Of a stretch of 64,000 nt of DNA, positions 55,845 to 64,000 are shown in pieces. Every line of letters starts with the position of its first letter. Within the stretch, counting starts at the first letter, position 1. The position numbers were made by a program, and so were the translations under genes. The notes under the pieces were generated by a model. The model searched no databases. It had not been told where the DNA came from and worked only from the letters and a program-made list of their open reading frames with translations. Source of the DNA: Allosphingosinicella indica (lineage in GTDB: Bacteria; Pseudomonadota; Alphaproteobacteria; Sphingomonadales; Sphingomonadaceae); the NCBI RefSeq assembly GCF_900177405.1, contig NZ_LT840185.1:2037501-2101500 (forward strand), written 5' to 3'.

Positions 55845-56254
55845 AGTCGCGCCGGACGCGCAATCGCGCTCCCCTCCCGCTCGCGGGAGGGGCTGGGGGA
55901 GGGTCTGTCCGTCAAAATCTCTGCGATCCGCACCACAACGCCATCGATATTCGCAAGCACGTCATTGTTCCAGAACCGGATGACCCGATAGCCCTGGCTT
56001 CGGAGATAGGCGGCGCGGCGAGCGTCTTCTTCCGATCGCTCCGCATGCTGCCCGCCATCGACTTCGATAATCAATCGCGCGGAGCGAGACACGAAATCGC
56101 AAATGAATGGACCGATCGGGAACTGGCGATTGAAGCGGACACCTTCAATTCGGCGAGCGGAAAGATGTCGCCAGAGCAGACGCTCGGCTTCGGTGGCGTT
56201 GGCGCGCAATTCGCGGGAGCGGGCCGTCGGGCGCTTGTATCCCTTGTCCAACAC
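55841..56254 (-). CDS. DUF559 endonuclease-like protein bracketed by REP palindromes
   Basis: A protein of the DUF559 family (restriction-endonuclease/Vsr-like fold): NATEAERLLWRHLSARRIEG, FNRQFPIGPFICDFVSRSAR, LIIEVDGGQHAE and YRVIRFWNNDVLANIDGVVV. The likely active site is the Asp/Glu set around CDF and EVDGGQH. GTG 56254 is preferred; the REP just upstream supplies a GGGGGAGGG ribosome binding site. The open frame runs to a TTG at 56278 inside the palindrome. The last ~22 residues (TDRPSPSPSREREG...) are encoded by the other REP. The stop overlaps dnaG. Confidence 0.85.
   Translation of the reverse strand: MLDKGYKRPTARSRELRANATEAERLLWRHLSARRIEGVRFNRQFPIGPFICDFVSRSARLIIEVDGGQHAERSEEDARRAAYLRSQGYRVIRFWNNDVLANIDGVVVRIAEILTDRPSPSPSREREGSAIARPARL
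55871..55911. repeat. REP palindrome, family C, left of the DUF559 gene
   Basis: CCCCTCCCGC-TC-GCGGGAGGGG (55871-55892) is a perfect 10-bp palindrome, followed by CTGGGGGAGGGTCTGTCCG. The same arrangement, with three changes in the tail, is at 57481-57521 inside carA. It lies within the 3' end of the DUF559 frame. Confidence 0.88.
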
Positions 56255-56288
56255 GCCCTCCCCCGACCCCTCCCGCAAGCGGGAGGGG
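56251..56288. repeat. REP palindrome, family C, right of the DUF559 gene
   Basis: ACACGCCCTCCCCCGA leads into CCCCTCCCGC-AA-GCGGGAGGGG (56267-56288), a perfect 10-bp palindrome. Its flank points the opposite way to the copy at 55871, so the two copies form an inverted pair around the DUF559 gene. It ends 8 bases from the YqeY stop. Confidence 0.88.
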
Positions 56289-56296
56289 AGTCTGAT

Positions 56297-56749
56297 TCAA
56301 GACAGCGCTGCTTTCACCAGGCCGCTGGCCTTGCCCATGTCCATGCTGCCGGCGTGGCGCTCTTTCACCAGCGCCATCACGCGGCCCATGTCCTTTACGG
56401 ACGCGGCGCCGGTCTCGGCGACGATGGCGGCGATCGCGGCCTTCGCCTCGTCCTCGCTCATCTGTTGCGGCAGGAAATCCTCGATCACCGCGACTTCGGC
56501 CCTCTCGGCCTCGGCAAGCTCGGCGCGGCCGCCTTTGTCGTACATCTCGATCGATTCGCGGCGCTGCTTGACCATTTTCTGCAGCACCTCGGTCACCAGC
56601 ACGTCGTCGTCCGGCTTCGCGGAGGCGGTGCGCAGCTCGATATCGCGGTTCTTGATGGCGGACTGGATGAGGCGGATGGTGGCGGTGCGGCTCTTGTCGC
56701 CGCCCTTCATGGCGGAGACCAGCGCCGCCTTGATATCGTCGCGAATCAT
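56297..56749 (-). CDS. GatB/YqeY domain protein
   Basis: A 150-residue helical protein of the GatB/YqeY family, related to the tail domain of amidotransferase subunit GatB and thought to bind tRNA. The start (IRDDIKAALVSAMKGGDKSR) and end (VKERHAGSMDMGKASGLVKA) are typical, with FLPQQMSEDEAKAAIAAIV in the middle. It normally stands directly before dnaG-rpoD; here the REP-DUF559 unit separates it from dnaG. It is divergent from carA. Confidence 0.93.
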   Translation of the reverse strand: MIRDDIKAALVSAMKGGDKSRTATIRLIQSAIKNRDIELRTASAKPDDDVLVTEVLQKMVKQRRESIEMYDKGGRAELAEAERAEVAVIEDFLPQQMSEDEAKAAIAAIVAETGAASVKDMGRVMALVKERHAGSMDMGKASGLVKAALS

Positions 56750-56893
56750 GCGTTGTGTGCCCTGGATTTCATCGGGAAAGCGCCACGATAGCCCGACCCA
56801 AGCGGATTTGACAGATTGACGCTGCGCCTCATCGTCTCTAGCGGACGGCGCTTAGCGACATCGCCGACAAACCGACAAGGAGTGCCCGCCACC

Positions 56894-58141
56894 ATGGCCG
56901 ACGCCAAGCCTACGCCTGCGCCGAACGGAGCGACGGGCGTATTGGTATTGGCCGACGGCACAATCGTCTGGGGCAAGGGCTTCGGCGCCGAGGGCGATGC
57001 GGTGGGCGAGGTGTGCTTCAACACTGCGATGACCGGCTATCAGGAGGTGATGACCGATCCCTCCTATGCGGCGCAGATCATCACCTTCACCTTCCCGCAT
57101 ATCGGCAACGTCGGCGCGAACTATGAGGATGTCGAGGCGGACAATCCGCATGCGCTGGGCTGCATCGTCCGGCAGGACGTCACAGCGCCGAGCAACTTCC
57201 GCGCCGCCACCGGTTTCGTCGAATGGATGCGCTCCAACGGGCGGATCGGCCTCGCCGGCGTCGACACCCGCGCGCTGACCCGCCGCATCCGGCTGGCGGG
57301 CGCCCCCACCGGCGTGATCGCGCACAATGCGGGGGGCGAGTTCGACATCGACGCGCTGCTGGAAAAAGCGCGGAGCTGGCCCGGGCTGGAGGGCATGGAC
57401 CTCGCCAAAGAGGTGTCGTGCCGCCAGATGTACCGCTGGAGCGGCGGGCTGTGGAAGCTTGGCGAGGGCTATGAGGAATTCCCCTCCCGCGAGCGGGAGG
57501 GGCTAGGGGAGGGCCTGTCCGACGCCTCCACAAGCTCTCCCCCGGCCCCTCCCGCAAACGGGAGGAGAGGTGATCTCCCGCACATCGTCGCGATCGACTA
57601 CGGCTCGAAGCGCAACATCTTCCGCAACCTCGCCGATGCCGGCGCGCGGGTGACGGTGCTGCCGGCGACCGCGACCTTCGACGAGGTGATGACGCACGCG
57701 CCCGACGGCTTCTTCCTCTCCAACGGCCCCGGCGATCCCGCCGCCACGGGCGCCTATGCGGTGCCGGTGATCCGGCAGATGCTGGAGACCGGCAAGCCCC
57801 TGTTCGGCATCTGCCTCGGCCACCAGCTCCTCGGGCTTGCGGTCGGCGCGAAGACGGTGAAGATGCACCAGGGCCACCGCGGCGCGAACCATCCGGTAAA
57901 GCGGCTGGCGGACGGCCGCGTCGAGATCACCAGCATGAACCACGGCTTCGCGGTGGAGGCGGAAAGCCTGCCCGCCAATGCCAGGCCGACGCACGTGTCG
58001 TTGTTTGATGGCAGCCTCGCCGGCCTCGAACTCACCGACCGCCCCGCATTCAGCGTCCAATATCACCCCGAGGCGAGCCCCGGCCCGCAGGACAGCGTGT
58101 ATCTGTTTGGAAAATTTGTGGAAATGATCGGAGAGGAATGA
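56894..58141 (+). CDS. carA: Carbamoyl-phosphate synthase small subunit CarA with in-frame repeat insert
   Basis: CarA (415 residues from ATG 56894) supplies ammonia from glutamine to CarB for arginine and pyrimidine synthesis. The N-terminal domain (FNTAMTGYQEVMTDPSYAAQ) and the class I glutaminase domain (nucleophile in LFGICLGHQLLGLA; catalytic HPEAS) are intact. Between them, residues about 196-224 (FPSREREGLGEGLSD...) are encoded by two inverted REP palindromes at 57481-57565. This makes the protein about 30 residues longer than usual for the family. The frame is preserved. Confidence 0.96.
   Translation: MADAKPTPAPNGATGVLVLADGTIVWGKGFGAEGDAVGEVCFNTAMTGYQEVMTDPSYAAQIITFTFPHIGNVGANYEDVEADNPHALGCIVRQDVTAPSNFRAATGFVEWMRSNGRIGLAGVDTRALTRRIRLAGAPTGVIAHNAGGEFDIDALLEKARSWPGLEGMDLAKEVSCRQMYRWSGGLWKLGEGYEEFPSREREGLGEGLSDASTSSPPAPPANGRRGDLPHIVAIDYGSKRNIFRNLADAGARVTVLPATATFDEVMTHAPDGFFLSNGPGDPAATGAYAVPVIRQMLETGKPLFGICLGHQLLGLAVGAKTVKMHQGHRGANHPVKRLADGRVEITSMNHGFAVEAESLPANARPTHVSLFDGSLAGLELTDRPAFSVQYHPEASPGPQDSVYLFGKFVEMIGEE
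57481..57565. repeat. Inverted pair of family C REP palindromes inside carA
   Basis: The first palindrome CCCCTCCCGC-GA-GCGGGAGGGG (57481-57502) has the tail CTAGGGGAGGGCCTGTCCG. The second, CCTCCCG-CAAA-CGGGAGG (57548-57565), is preceded by CTCTCCCCCGGC and faces the other way. The pair has the same architecture as the two copies around the DUF559 gene but with only about 25 bases of other DNA between. Confidence 0.9.
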
Positions 58142-58368
58142 TGGCAACTGTCCGGACGTTCGAAGTTGAGCATTTGGACAAGGCGACGCCTCATGACGAG
58201 GTAGCTTCAGCCACCGTTCGACTAGTGAACTGCGGCCGGGAGAAGTTCATTCAAATCGACACCTATGGACGTGATACCCGTGAAAGGCCTGGCAAACTTT
58301 CGCAGACCATCCGCCTCGACAAAGCGGCTTTCGAAAAGCTGGTAGCACTTGGACGTAACCATTTCTGA
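58141..58368 (+). CDS. Small hypothetical protein between carA and carB
   Basis: A 75-residue protein (76 if the ATG at 58138 is used) that starts on the last base of the carA stop and ends on the first base of carB. It has beta-like segments ([40 protein letters not shown]). Codon use is less GC-rich than carA and carB (TTG, CTA, GTA codons), suggesting later acquisition. No family is recognised. Tight coupling implies co-expression with CarAB. Confidence 0.75.
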   Translation: MATVRTFEVEHLDKATPHDEVASATVRLVNCGREKFIQIDTYGRDTRERPGKLSQTIRLDKAAFEKLVALGRNHF

Positions 58369-61300
58369 TGCCTAAACGCACCGACATCTCTTCCATCCTC
58401 ATCATCGGCGCGGGCCCCATCGTTATCGGGCAGGCGGCGGAGTTCGATTATTCGGGGACGCAGGCGGCCAAGGCGCTGAAGGCGGAGGGGTTCCGCATCG
58501 TCCTGGTCAATTCCAATCCGGCGTCGATCATGACCGACCCCGAGTTCGCCGACGCAACCTATATCGAGCCGATCACGCCCGATTTCGTCCGCCGCATCAT
58601 CGAGAAGGAGCGGCCGGACGCGGTGCTGCCGACGATGGGCGGGCAGACGGCGCTCAACACCGCGCTTGCGCTCGCCAAGGACGGCACGCTCGATCGGCTG
58701 GGCGTCCAGCTCATCGGCGCCGACGCCGAAGCGATCGAGAAGGCGGAGGACCGCCTCAAGTTTCGCGAGGCGATGGACCGGATCGGGCTCGAATCGCCGC
58801 GCTCGGCGATCGCCCACAGCCTCGACGATGCGCTCTCCGCGCTCGATCAGGTGGGCCTCCCCGCCATCATCCGCCCCAGCTTCACGCTCGGCGGCACCGG
58901 CGGCGGCATCGCCTACAACAAGGACGAGTTCGTCCAGATCGTCACCGGCGGGTTGGAAGCATCGCCTACCACCGAGGTGCTGATCGAGGAATCGGTGCTC
59001 GGCTGGAAGGAATATGAGATGGAGGTGGTCCGCGACCGCGCGGGCAATGCCATCATCATCTGCTCGATCGAGAATGTCGATCCGATGGGCATCCACACGG
59101 GGGACTCGATCACCGTCGCGCCGGCGCTGACGCTGACCGACAAGGAATATCAGATCATGCGCAACGCCAGCATCGCGGTGCTGCGCGAGATCGGTGTGGA
59201 AACAGGCGGTTCCAACGTGCAGTTTGCGGTCAATCCGAAGGACGGCCGCCTCGTCGTCATCGAGATGAACCCGCGCGTGTCGCGCTCGTCCGCGCTTGCC
59301 TCCAAGGCTACCGGCTTCCCGATCGCCAAGGTCGCGGCGAAGCTGGCGGTGGGCTATACGCTCGACGAGATCGACAATGAGATCACCGGCGCGACGCCGG
59401 CGAGCTTCGAGCCGACGATCGACTATGTCGTCACCAAGATCCCGCGCTTCGCCTTCGAGAAGTTCAAGGGCTCCGAAGCGACGCTCGCCACCGCGATGAA
59501 ATCGGTGGGCGAGGTGATGGCGATCGGCCGCAGCTTCCACGAGAGCCTCCAGAAGGCGCTGAGGGGCCTGGAGACGGGGCTGATCGGCCTCGACGGCGTG
59601 CGCGAGCTGTACGGCGCGCCCAAGGACGAGATCCTCGCCGCGCTGGCGGTGCCGTCGCCGGACCGGCTGCTGGTCGCCGCGCAGGCGCTGCGCGAAGGGC
59701 TGACCGTCGTCGAGATCCACGCGGTCGCCAAATACGATCCCTGGTTCCTCGACCGCCTCGCCGAGATCGTCGCGGCGGAAGAGAGCATCTGCTCGAACGG
59801 CGTGCCGCAGGATGCCGAAGGCCTCCGCGCGCTGAAGGCGATGGGTTTTTCCGACCGGCGCATCGCCGAGCTGGCGCTGAAGGCCGCCAACGTCCGCGGC
59901 GATGCGGTGAAGACGCGCACGCGCTCGTCGGGGCTGCTCCACGACGCGGTGCGCGCGATGGTCGGCGCGACGACCGAGGACGAAGTGCGCGCGCTCCGCC
60001 ACAAGCTCGGCGTGCGCCCCGTCTTCAAGCGCATCGATACCTGCGCCGCCGAATTCGAGGCGAAGACGCCCTACATGTATTCGACCTACGAGGCGCCGAG
60101 CTTCGGCGAGGCCGAGGACGAGAGCGCGCCGACCGACCGCCGCAAGATCATCATCCTCGGCGGCGGCCCGAACCGGATCGGGCAGGGGATCGAGTTCGAT
60201 TATTGCTGCTGCCACGCCTGTTTCGCGCTCGACGAGGCCGGCTACGAGACGATCATGATCAACTGCAACCCGGAGACGGTGAGCACCGATTACGACACGT
60301 CCGACCGTCTCTATTTCGAGCCGCTGACGGCCGAGGACGTGCTGGAGATCATCCACGCCGAGCAGCAGAACGGCGAGCTCGTCGGCGTCATTGTTCAGTT
60401 CGGCGGTCAGACCCCGCTGAAGCTCGCCGCGGCGCTCGAGAAGGCGGGGGTGCCCATCCTCGGCACCTCGCCCGACGCGATCGACCTCGCCGAAGACCGC
60501 GAGCGCTTCGCCAATCTGGTCGACAAGCTCGGCCTCAAGCAGCCCGCCAACGGCCTTGCGCGCAGCCGCGACGAGGCGATCGCGGTGGCGGAGCGGATCG
60601 GCTATCCGGTCCTGACCCGCCCGTCCTATGTGCTCGGCGGCCGCGCTATGGAGATCGTCGACGGCCCGGCGCAGCTCGACGATTATATCCACACCGCCGT
60701 CCAGGTATCGGGCGAGAGCCCGGTGCTGATCGACCAATATCTGCGCGATGCGATCGAGGTCGACGTCGATGCCATTTCGGACGGTAAGGACGTCGCCGTC
60801 GCGGGCGTGATGCAGCATATCGAGGAGGCGGGCGTCCACTCGGGCGACAGCGCCTGCTCGTTGCCGCCCTACAGCCTCGAACCCGCGATCATCGCCGAGA
60901 TCGAGCGCCAGACGCGCGAGCTGGCGCTGGCGCTGGGCGTCGTCGGGCTGATGAACGTCCAGTTCGCTGTGAAAGACGGCCAGGTTTATCTGATCGAGGT
61001 CAATCCGCGCGCGAGCCGCACCGTGCCGTTTGTCGCCAAGGCGCTCGGCACGCCCATCGCCAAGATCGCGGCGCGGGTGATGGCGGGCGAGCCGCTGATG
61101 CACTTCCTCCCAATCCACCGCGACATCAAGCATATCGCGGTGAAGGAGGCGGTCTTCCCCTTCGCGCGCTTCCCCGGCGTCGATCCCGTGCTGTCGCCCG
61201 AAATGAAGTCCACCGGCGAAGTGATGGGGATTGCCGACACTTTCGCGCCCGCCTTCCTCAAGTCGCAGCTCGGCGGCAATGTCGACCTGCCGCGCGAAGG

Positions 61301-61703
61301 CACCGTCTTCGTCTCGGTCAAGGACAGCGATAAGGTGCTGATCCTGCCCGCGATCCGCGCGATCAGCGAATTGGGCTTCAAGGTCATCGCGACGGGGGGC
61401 ACCGCTGATTATCTCGCCGCGCACGATGTTCCGGTGGAGCGGGTCAACAAGGTTGCGCAGGGCCGCCCGCATATCGTCGACCGGATCAAGGACGGCGCGG
61501 TTGATCTGGTCTTCAACACCACCGAGGGCTGGCAGAGCCACAAGGACAGCGCCTCGATCCGCCGCTCGGCGCTGATGGCCAAGGTTCCGATCTTCACCAC
61601 CGCCGCGTCCAGCGCCGCCGTGGTGCGGGCGATTGCCGCTCTCCGGGACGAACATCTTGAAGTCCGCTCCCTCCAGGACTATTATTCCGCTTCCAGAGCG
61701 TAA
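58368..61703 (+). CDS. carB: Carbamoyl-phosphate synthase large subunit CarB
   Basis: CarB (1111 residues) makes carbamoyl phosphate from bicarbonate, ammonia and 2 ATP. Both ATP-grasp halves are visible ([20 protein letters not shown] and [40 protein letters not shown] and [20 protein letters not shown]), with an oligomerisation domain between, and a C-terminal allosteric MGS-like domain ([20 protein letters not shown]). Length is normal for Alphaproteobacteria. Confidence 0.98.
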   Translation: MPKRTDISSILIIGAGPIVIGQAAEFDYSGTQAAKALKAEGFRIVLVNSNPASIMTDPEFADATYIEPITPDFVRRIIEKERPDAVLPTMGGQTALNTALALAKDGTLDRLGVQLIGADAEAIEKAEDRLKFREAMDRIGLESPRSAIAHSLDDALSALDQVGLPAIIRPSFTLGGTGGGIAYNKDEFVQIVTGGLEASPTTEVLIEESVLGWKEYEMEVVRDRAGNAIIICSIENVDPMGIHTGDSITVAPALTLTDKEYQIMRNASIAVLREIGVETGGSNVQFAVNPKDGRLVVIEMNPRVSRSSALASKATGFPIAKVAAKLAVGYTLDEIDNEITGATPASFEPTIDYVVTKIPRFAFEKFKGSEATLATAMKSVGEVMAIGRSFHESLQKALRGLETGLIGLDGVRELYGAPKDEILAALAVPSPDRLLVAAQALREGLTVVEIHAVAKYDPWFLDRLAEIVAAEESICSNGVPQDAEGLRALKAMGFSDRRIAELALKAANVRGDAVKTRTRSSGLLHDAVRAMVGATTEDEVRALRHKLGVRPVFKRIDTCAAEFEAKTPYMYSTYEAPSFGEAEDESAPTDRRKIIILGGGPNRIGQGIEFDYCCCHACFALDEAGYETIMINCNPETVSTDYDTSDRLYFEPLTAEDVLEIIHAEQQNGELVGVIVQFGGQTPLKLAAALEKAGVPILGTSPDAIDLAEDRERFANLVDKLGLKQPANGLARSRDEAIAVAERIGYPVLTRPSYVLGGRAMEIVDGPAQLDDYIHTAVQVSGESPVLIDQYLRDAIEVDVDAISDGKDVAVAGVMQHIEEAGVHSGDSACSLPPYSLEPAIIAEIERQTRELALALGVVGLMNVQFAVKDGQVYLIEVNPRASRTVPFVAKALGTPIAKIAARVMAGEPLMHFLPIHRDIKHIAVKEAVFPFARFPGVDPVLSPEMKSTGEVMGIADTFAPAFLKSQLGGNVDLPREGTVFVSVKDSDKVLILPAIRAISELGFKVIATGGTADYLAAHDVPVERVNKVAQGRPHIVDRIKDGAVDLVFNTTEGWQSHKDSASIRRSALMAKVPIFTTAASSAAVVRAIAALRDEHLEVRSLQDYYSASRA

Positions 61704-61726
61704 GATCCTCACAATCAAAATGGATC

Positions 61727-61753
61727 GGGCCGTCTCGTTTTAAGGGACGGTCC
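61727..61753 (+). terminator. Hairpin between carB and greA
   Basis: GGGCCGTC (61727-61734) pairs with GACGGTCC (61746-61753) through one G-U pair, followed shortly by TTTCTTTT. It may end the carAB transcript, 24 bases after the stop. Confidence 0.55.
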
Positions 61754-61784
61754 TCGCGGATTTCTTTTACGAAAGGCTTGTGTG

Positions 61785-62264
61785 ATGGCGACGGTGGAAA
61801 AGATGCCGATGCTGGCCGAGGGCTACGAACGCCTGAACGCCGACGTGCGCCATCTGAAGACCGTGGAGCGCCCCGCGATCATCGATGCGATCGAGGAAGC
61901 GCGCGCGCACGGCGATCTTTCGGAGAATGCCGAATATCATGCCGCCAAGGAGCGGCAGGGCCAGATCGAGGCGCAGATCGCCGATATCGACGACCGGCTG
62001 AGCCGCGCGATGGTGATCGATCCGACGACGCTCAGCGGCGACAAGGTCGTGTTCGGCGCGACCGTCCACCTGCTCGACGAGAACGACAAGAAGGTGAAAT
62101 ACCAGATCGTCGGCGAGACGGAGGCGGACGCCAAGGTCGGCCGCATCTCCTACAATTCCCCGCTCGGCCGCGCGCTCATCGGCCGCAACGTCGGCGACGA
62201 GGTGGAATTCTCGGCGCCGTCGGGCGATCGTTACTTCGAGATCGAGAAGCTCGAGTTCATCTGA
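61785..62264 (+). CDS. greA: Transcription elongation factor GreA
   Basis: GreA (159 residues) rescues backtracked RNA polymerase by stimulating transcript cleavage. The N-terminal coiled coil with the acidic tip ([20 protein letters not shown]) and the C-terminal FKBP-like domain ([20 protein letters not shown]) are clear. ATG 61785 is preferred to the GTG one codon earlier. Confidence 0.96.
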   Translation: MATVEKMPMLAEGYERLNADVRHLKTVERPAIIDAIEEARAHGDLSENAEYHAAKERQGQIEAQIADIDDRLSRAMVIDPTTLSGDKVVFGATVHLLDENDKKVKYQIVGETEADAKVGRISYNSPLGRALIGRNVGDEVEFSAPSGDRYFEIEKLEFI

Positions 62265-62274
62265 TCCCGGCCCG

Positions 62275-62916
62275 GTGCGCACTCCGCAAAGCTGGCAGAA
62301 CGCACGACTGACGCTGGTCTTCGCCGGCGCGAGCGCGGCGGCGTGGATCCTGGCGACCGCGCTCGGCCTCGATCAGATGGCGGCGGTGTGGGGTGGTTTC
62401 ATCCCGGCGCGGTTCGACGGCGTGGCGAGTGAACTTCCGCTTGCACCCTTGGCGCTGACCCCGCTCACCGCGACGCTGGTCCACGGCGGCATCGTCCACC
62501 TGGGTTTCAACCTGCTCATCCTGCTGTTCTGCGGCCGTGCGGTCGAAAGCATCATCGGCAGCCGCCAATATGCCGCGCTGTACCTGATCGGCGCCTATGC
62601 TGCCGCCGCGGCGCATTACGCCTCCGATCCGCATTCGACGGTGCCGATGGTCGGCGCCAGCGGCGCGATCTCCGCGGTGATCGGCGCTTATGCGATCATG
62701 TTCGGGCGCAATCGCGTGAAGGTCGCCAACCCGACGGCGGCGCTCTGGCTCAACGCGCTCTGGCTCGCCGCCGCATGGGTCGCGCTCCAGCTTCTCATCG
62801 GCGCGACATTCGAGACGAGCGGCGCCCGCATCGCCATCGCCGCGCATATCGGCGGCTTTCTTGCCGGCCTGCTGCTCGCGAAACCGCTGCTCCTGCTGCG
62901 CTATCGCGGAGCTTAA
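62275..62916 (+). CDS. Rhomboid family intramembrane serine protease
   Basis: A 213-residue membrane protease with about six helices. The active site is complete: HGGIVHLGFN with the oxyanion Asn, GASGAISAVIG carrying the nucleophilic Ser, and the catalytic His in IAIAAHIGGFLAGLL. It starts with GTG at 62275, 10 bases after greA, and is probably co-transcribed with it. Substrates are unknown. Confidence 0.92.
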   Translation: MRTPQSWQNARLTLVFAGASAAAWILATALGLDQMAAVWGGFIPARFDGVASELPLAPLALTPLTATLVHGGIVHLGFNLLILLFCGRAVESIIGSRQYAALYLIGAYAAAAAHYASDPHSTVPMVGASGAISAVIGAYAIMFGRNRVKVANPTAALWLNALWLAAAWVALQLLIGATFETSGARIAIAAHIGGFLAGLLLAKPLLLLRYRGA

Positions 62917-62925
62917 TCCCGCGTT

Positions 62926-63011
62926 CGTCACCCTGAACTTGTTTCAGGGTCCATTGAGGAGACGGTCGCGATCCTCACCGGCATGGATGCTGAAACAAGT
63001 TCAGCATGACG
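62926..63011. repeat. Dispersed palindromic repeat, family A, copy 2
   Basis: The ends match the copy at 37282-37367: CCCTGAA-CTTGT-TTCAGGG at the left and ATGCTGAA-ACAAG-TTCAGCAT at the right. The middle differs. It lies between the convergent rhomboid and DUF4170 genes. Confidence 0.85.
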
Positions 63012-63018
63012 GAAGGAA

Positions 63019-63243
63019 TTACCCTTTTGCGTCCAGCTCCGGCTCGAGCAGACGGTGGAGGTGGACAACGACATATTTCATCTCGGCATCGTCGACCGTG
63101 CGCTGCGCCGCGGAGCGCCAAGCGTCCACCGCGCTCGCATAATCGGGATACATGCCGACGATATCGAGAGCCCCGAGGTCGACGAAATCGAGCCCGCGCG
63201 GATCGCGAACGCGGCCGCCGAACACCAGGTGCATCTTACTCAT
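63019..63243 (-). CDS. DUF4170 family protein
   Basis: A 74-residue protein with the DUF4170 pattern: KMHLVFGGRVRDPRGLDFVD, LGALDIVGMYPDYASAVDAW and a KYVVVHLHRLLEPE end. It is a small cytosolic protein of unknown function, conserved in Alphaproteobacteria. ATG 63243 is used; the longer frame upstream adds an unlikely basic leader. It lies downstream of mlaC on the same strand. Confidence 0.83.
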   Translation of the reverse strand: MSKMHLVFGGRVRDPRGLDFVDLGALDIVGMYPDYASAVDAWRSAAQRTVDDAEMKYVVVHLHRLLEPELDAKG

Positions 63244-63326
63244 GGAAAATATCTTCTTGGCTGAAGGGGGAAGGATCGGCGCCCGGTTAGGCGCGGGCGC
63301 CGATCGGTTCAACCCCGCCGCGGCCG

Positions 63327-63926
63327 CTAGCCGCGCTTCTTCATGAATTCGACGAGCGCATCGAAGCCGTTGCGCTGCGCATAGCTGTTGAAATCGGCCG
63401 CCTGCGACATCGCCAGGTTGACGCCGCCCACGGTCAGATTGTTGACCTTATAGGCATTGCCGACCTTGGTGAGCGACCAGATGACGTTCACCGGGCGCGC
63501 TCCGGGCCTGGTGACTGTGCTGAGCACGGCGGCGCCGTTGCCCTGGTTCTGCACACGCACCACCTTCAGGTCCGCTCCCGAATAATCGTATAGCCGGTCG
63601 GCATAGGTGCCGATGATGAAATTGGGGAAGGCGGCCTTGTAGGCAGCATATTGCGCCTGGCTGATCTTGGGGCGCCATTGCTGGATCAGCCGGTCGCCGA
63701 TCGCATCCACCGCGAAATGCTGGGCGAGGAGGGCACGGAACTGGCCGCGCGCCGCCTGGCGGTTGCCCTTGAGCGCGCCAAAGCCGCGATCGGCGATGGC
63801 ATCGACGAACTTGCCGGGATCGGTGTTGGGGATCGCCTGCGCAGCGGCGGGCGCGAAAGCGGCAGGCGCGGCGATGCCCGCGAGGGCGACGCCGGCAGCG
63901 GCGAGGAGACGGGAAGCACGGTTCAT
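63327..63926 (-). CDS. mlaC: MlaC-type phospholipid-binding periplasmic protein
   Basis: A 199-residue Ttg2D/MlaC family protein with a signal peptide (RLLAAAGVALAGIAAPAAFA). The mature part has FRALLAQHFAVDAIGDRLIQ, AYKAAFPNFIIGTYADRLYD and VNVIWSLTKVGNAYKVNNLT. MlaC ferries phospholipids between the outer membrane MlaA complex and the inner membrane MlaFEDB. ATG 63926 is chosen because a GGAG ribosome binding site lies 10 bases upstream; the ATG at 63935 is too close to it. Confidence 0.92.
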   Translation of the reverse strand: MNRASRLLAAAGVALAGIAAPAAFAPAAAQAIPNTDPGKFVDAIADRGFGALKGNRQAARGQFRALLAQHFAVDAIGDRLIQQWRPKISQAQYAAYKAAFPNFIIGTYADRLYDYSGADLKVVRVQNQGNGAAVLSTVTRPGARPVNVIWSLTKVGNAYKVNNLTVGGVNLAMSQAADFNSYAQRNGFDALVEFMKKRG

Positions 63927-63952
63927 TTCAAGCATACTCCGGATGGATGAGA

Positions 63953-63989
63953 GAGGGGCCGCAAGCGCGGAAAACGCTCGCGGCCCCTC
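63953..63989 (-). terminator. Strong hairpin upstream of mlaC
   Basis: GAGGGGCCGC and GCGGCCCCTC, with AGCG and CGCT inside, form a stem of about 14 bp around a CGGAAAA-type loop. It lies between mlaC and whatever precedes it beyond the window, so it probably ends the transcript of a minus-strand gene upstream. mlaC would then use its own promoter in the remaining ~27 bases or rely on read-through. Confidence 0.55.
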
Positions 63990-64000
63990 ATGATTAATGC

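Noticed and set aside
58263-61718. A 1151-codon minus-strand open frame opposite carB
   Set aside because: Same shadow effect; no signature and wholly antisense to carB.

Overview
The window looks like chromosomal DNA of a sphingomonad (Alphaproteobacteria, Sphingomonas-like). The basis is the high GC and strong GC3 bias, the flagellar gene order, DUF3297 and DUF4170 proteins, the rsmE-gshA and yqeY-dnaG-rpoD arrangements, and families of short palindromic intergenic repeats. No phage, insertion sequence, CRISPR array or rRNA operon is visible. Taxonomy is an inference from gene content, not a database result.

Layout. Positions 1-14808 hold a compact flagellar locus read on the + strand: the end of a Fis-type regulator, fliE-F-G-H-I-J-K-L-M-N-O-P-Q-R-flhB with mostly overlapping start and stop codons, an unknown 100-residue protein, then fliD-fliS behind a candidate sigma-28 promoter. 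A sigma-54 activator faces this block from the other strand (14961-16067). Next come two exported proteins (a small beta-barrel and a CsgG-like protein) and a LytS/LytTR two-component pair (16390-20005).

Positions 20000-31000 are mixed housekeeping: DUF3297, a DUF885 peptidase, a LysR/AzoR/pirin redox group, an AlkA-like glycosylase, ferredoxin, RlmB, an M28 peptidase, tRNA-Tyr and a glutathione transferase. A candidate small RNA with a textbook terminator sits at about 25119-25212. Positions 30583-37159 are a complete TetR-regulated RND efflux operon whose last gene runs 12 bases into a tRNA-Gly gene on the other strand. Positions 37376-47790 carry a tandem PilZ protein, a membrane methyltransferase-like protein, rsmE-gshA, ubiA, pmbA, cysQ, an unusual D-aminoacylase-like hydrolase and a PspC protein. 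Positions 48027-51971 hold a TrmH-like methyltransferase and three Tad-type pseudopilin genes. Positions 51994-64000 hold rpoD, dnaG, GatB/YqeY, carA, carB, greA, a rhomboid protease, DUF4170 and mlaC.

The most interesting structure is a GC-rich palindromic repeat family. One inverted pair brackets a DUF559 endonuclease gene lodged inside the yqeY-dnaG-rpoD gene string, and appears to supply that gene's ribosome binding site and C-terminal codons. A very similar inverted pair, with no gene inside, lies in frame within carA, adding about 30 residues between its two domains. Together they suggest a repeat/nuclease element with full and empty forms. A small, compositionally different gene also sits between carA and carB.
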